A DNA stretch of 64,000 bases from Rhizobium sp. Root483D2 (GTDB lineage Bacteria; Pseudomonadota; Alphaproteobacteria; Rhizobiales; Rhizobiaceae). The stretch is from positions 62,001 through 126,000 of the forward strand of contig NZ_LMFB01000009.1 in the NCBI RefSeq assembly GCF_001426685.1, written 5' to 3'. The notes below the pieces were generated by a model, which worked only from the letters and a program-made list of their open reading frames with translations, was not told the DNA's origin and searched no databases. Both the position numbers and the translations under genes were made by a program. Positions 63,249 through 64,000 of the stretch are shown here, in pieces (within the stretch, counting starts at the first letter, position 1; each line of letters starts with the position of its first letter).

Positions 63249-64000
63249 CAGTGTGCTGGTTCTTGTTGCAAGGGACCCGAAGTGCTGACCATCGCCAGCT
63301 TGAGAAGTTTTTCCTCCGAATAGTCCTGCGGCTCGAGGCTTCCGGTCAGATGCCCTTCCCGCATGACCAGCACCCGGTCGCACAGGCCGAACAGTTCGAG
63401 ATGTTCGGAGGAAATCACCAGGACGGCGCGGCCTTCCGCAGCGAGCGACTTGATCAACGAATAGATCTCCGTCTTGGCACCGACATCGACGCCACGGGTG
63501 GGCTCATCGAAAATCAGCACGGCGCCATCGGCATGAAACCATTTTGCCAGAACGACCTTCTGCTGGTTGCCGCCTGATAGGCTCGATACCGGATCACCGA
63601 GATCGCCCGCCTTAATGCGCAGCCGCGCGGCAAGCTTTTCGACTGTGGCGCGTTCTTTCGCCCGCCTGATAAAGCCGAAGGCATTCACCAATGAGCCAAG
63701 TTTGGTCATCGTCGCATTGGTCCGGATCGGAAAATCGAGGATGACGCCCTGCTCCTTGCGGTTTTCCGGAACGAGCCCGATGCCGGCTCTGACACCATCT
63801 CTGGGCGAGCGTGGCTTGAACTCCTTGCCGTTGATCAGGATGCGGCCGCTCCTCGCCTTTTCTGCGCCAAAGATCAGCCGGACCAGCTCCGTGCGGCCAG
63901 CCCCGACAAGTCCGCCAAGCCCGACAATTTCGCCGGCTCTGACGCTGAGCGACACGCCCTTGACGCGGTTGCCGTCCGAAAGGTTCTCGACCTTAAGGAC
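63248..64000 (-). CDS. Sugar ABC transporter ATPase, RbsA family (C-terminal part)
   Basis: The frame stays open to the right edge, so about 250 C-terminal residues are present; the first nucleotide-binding domain lies outside. The visible second domain has the degenerate Walker A GLVGAGRTELVRLIFGAE, signature LSGGNQQKVVLAKWF and Walker B VLIFDEPTRGVDVGAKTEIY. The seeming start at 63955 is an internal GTG. Together with the permease it is the transport part of the polyol operon; the binding-protein gene is presumably further upstream. Confidence 0.92.
   Translation of the reverse strand, partial: VLKVENLSDGNRVKGVSLSVRAGEIVGLGGLVGAGRTELVRLIFGAEKARSGRILINGKEFKPRSPRDGVRAGIGLVPENRKEQGVILDFPIRTNATMTKLGSLVNAFGFIRRAKERATVEKLAARLRIKAGDLGDPVSSLSGGNQQKVVLAKWFHADGAVLIFDEPTRGVDVGAKTEIYSLIKSLAAEGRAVLVISSEHLELFGLCDRVLVMREGHLTGSLEPQDYSEEKLLKLAMVSTSGPLQQEPAH

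Overview
The window looks like part of a large accessory replicon or chromid of a Rhizobiaceae alphaproteobacterium (Rhizobium, Agrobacterium, Shinella or a close relative). The evidence is the matABC/matR malonate set with a rhizobial MatR operator, an Atu4866-type protein, high GC with short gaps and ATGA/GTGA/TGATG start-stop overlaps, and many ABC transporters and FCD-type GntR regulators. No core housekeeping cluster was noticed. I saw no rRNA, tRNA, CRISPR array, transposase or integrase. The taxonomic call is inference; no database was searched.

Layout. 1-4.2 kb: malonate utilisation (matC partial, matB, matA on minus, divergent matR). 4.3-6.3 kb: an ATP-grasp ligase and an esterase of unknown substrate. 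6.3-22.9 kb: a region that reads as sulfur or amine scavenging. It holds a COG4529-type flavoprotein, homocysteine S-methyltransferase with a polar amino acid ABC importer lacking its ATPase, two NtaA/DszA-type FMN monooxygenases, a ProXVW-like importer whose permease carries an extra N-terminal domain, a paired DUF606 exporter, a 2-oxoglutarate oxygenase, serine acetyltransferase, a second COG4529 flavoprotein and a terpene-cyclase-fold orphan.

23.0-33.0 kb: one long minus-strand operon, divergent from a GntR regulator: DUF1185 protein, alpha/beta hydrolase, flavin reductase, luciferase-like monooxygenase, aldehyde dehydrogenase, NIPSNAP protein, then a PotDBCA-type ABC importer. It reads as uptake plus flavin-dependent ring opening or oxidation of an unknown compound, and is the best candidate here for an undescribed catabolic system. 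33.1-42.4 kb: sugar acid catabolism (SDR, D-galactonate dehydratase DgoD with all catalytic residues, GMC oxidoreductase, aldose epimerase, RbsACB-like importer) with a divergent GntR regulator and two matching operator-like sites.

42.6-47.6 kb: an AcoR-type sigma-54 activator, a cluster of inverted repeats, a consensus -24/-12 promoter, a zinc alcohol dehydrogenase and a flavin monooxygenase. This is a textbook sigma-54 regulatory unit. 47.8-49.7 kb: Kup potassium transporter. 49.7-53.9 kb: a MocR regulator lacking the PLP lysine, divergent from an orphan Tat-exported peptide-type binding protein and a phosphodiesterase-like protein. 54.0-57.3 kb: LysR, aldo-keto reductase, a secreted SnoaL-like protein with a duplicated signal peptide segment, and an Atu4866-family protein. 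57.4-64.0 kb: a polyol or sugar operon (two SDRs, GldA-like dehydrogenase, HAD phosphatase, FGGY kinase, sugar ABC permease and ATPase) running off the window edge.
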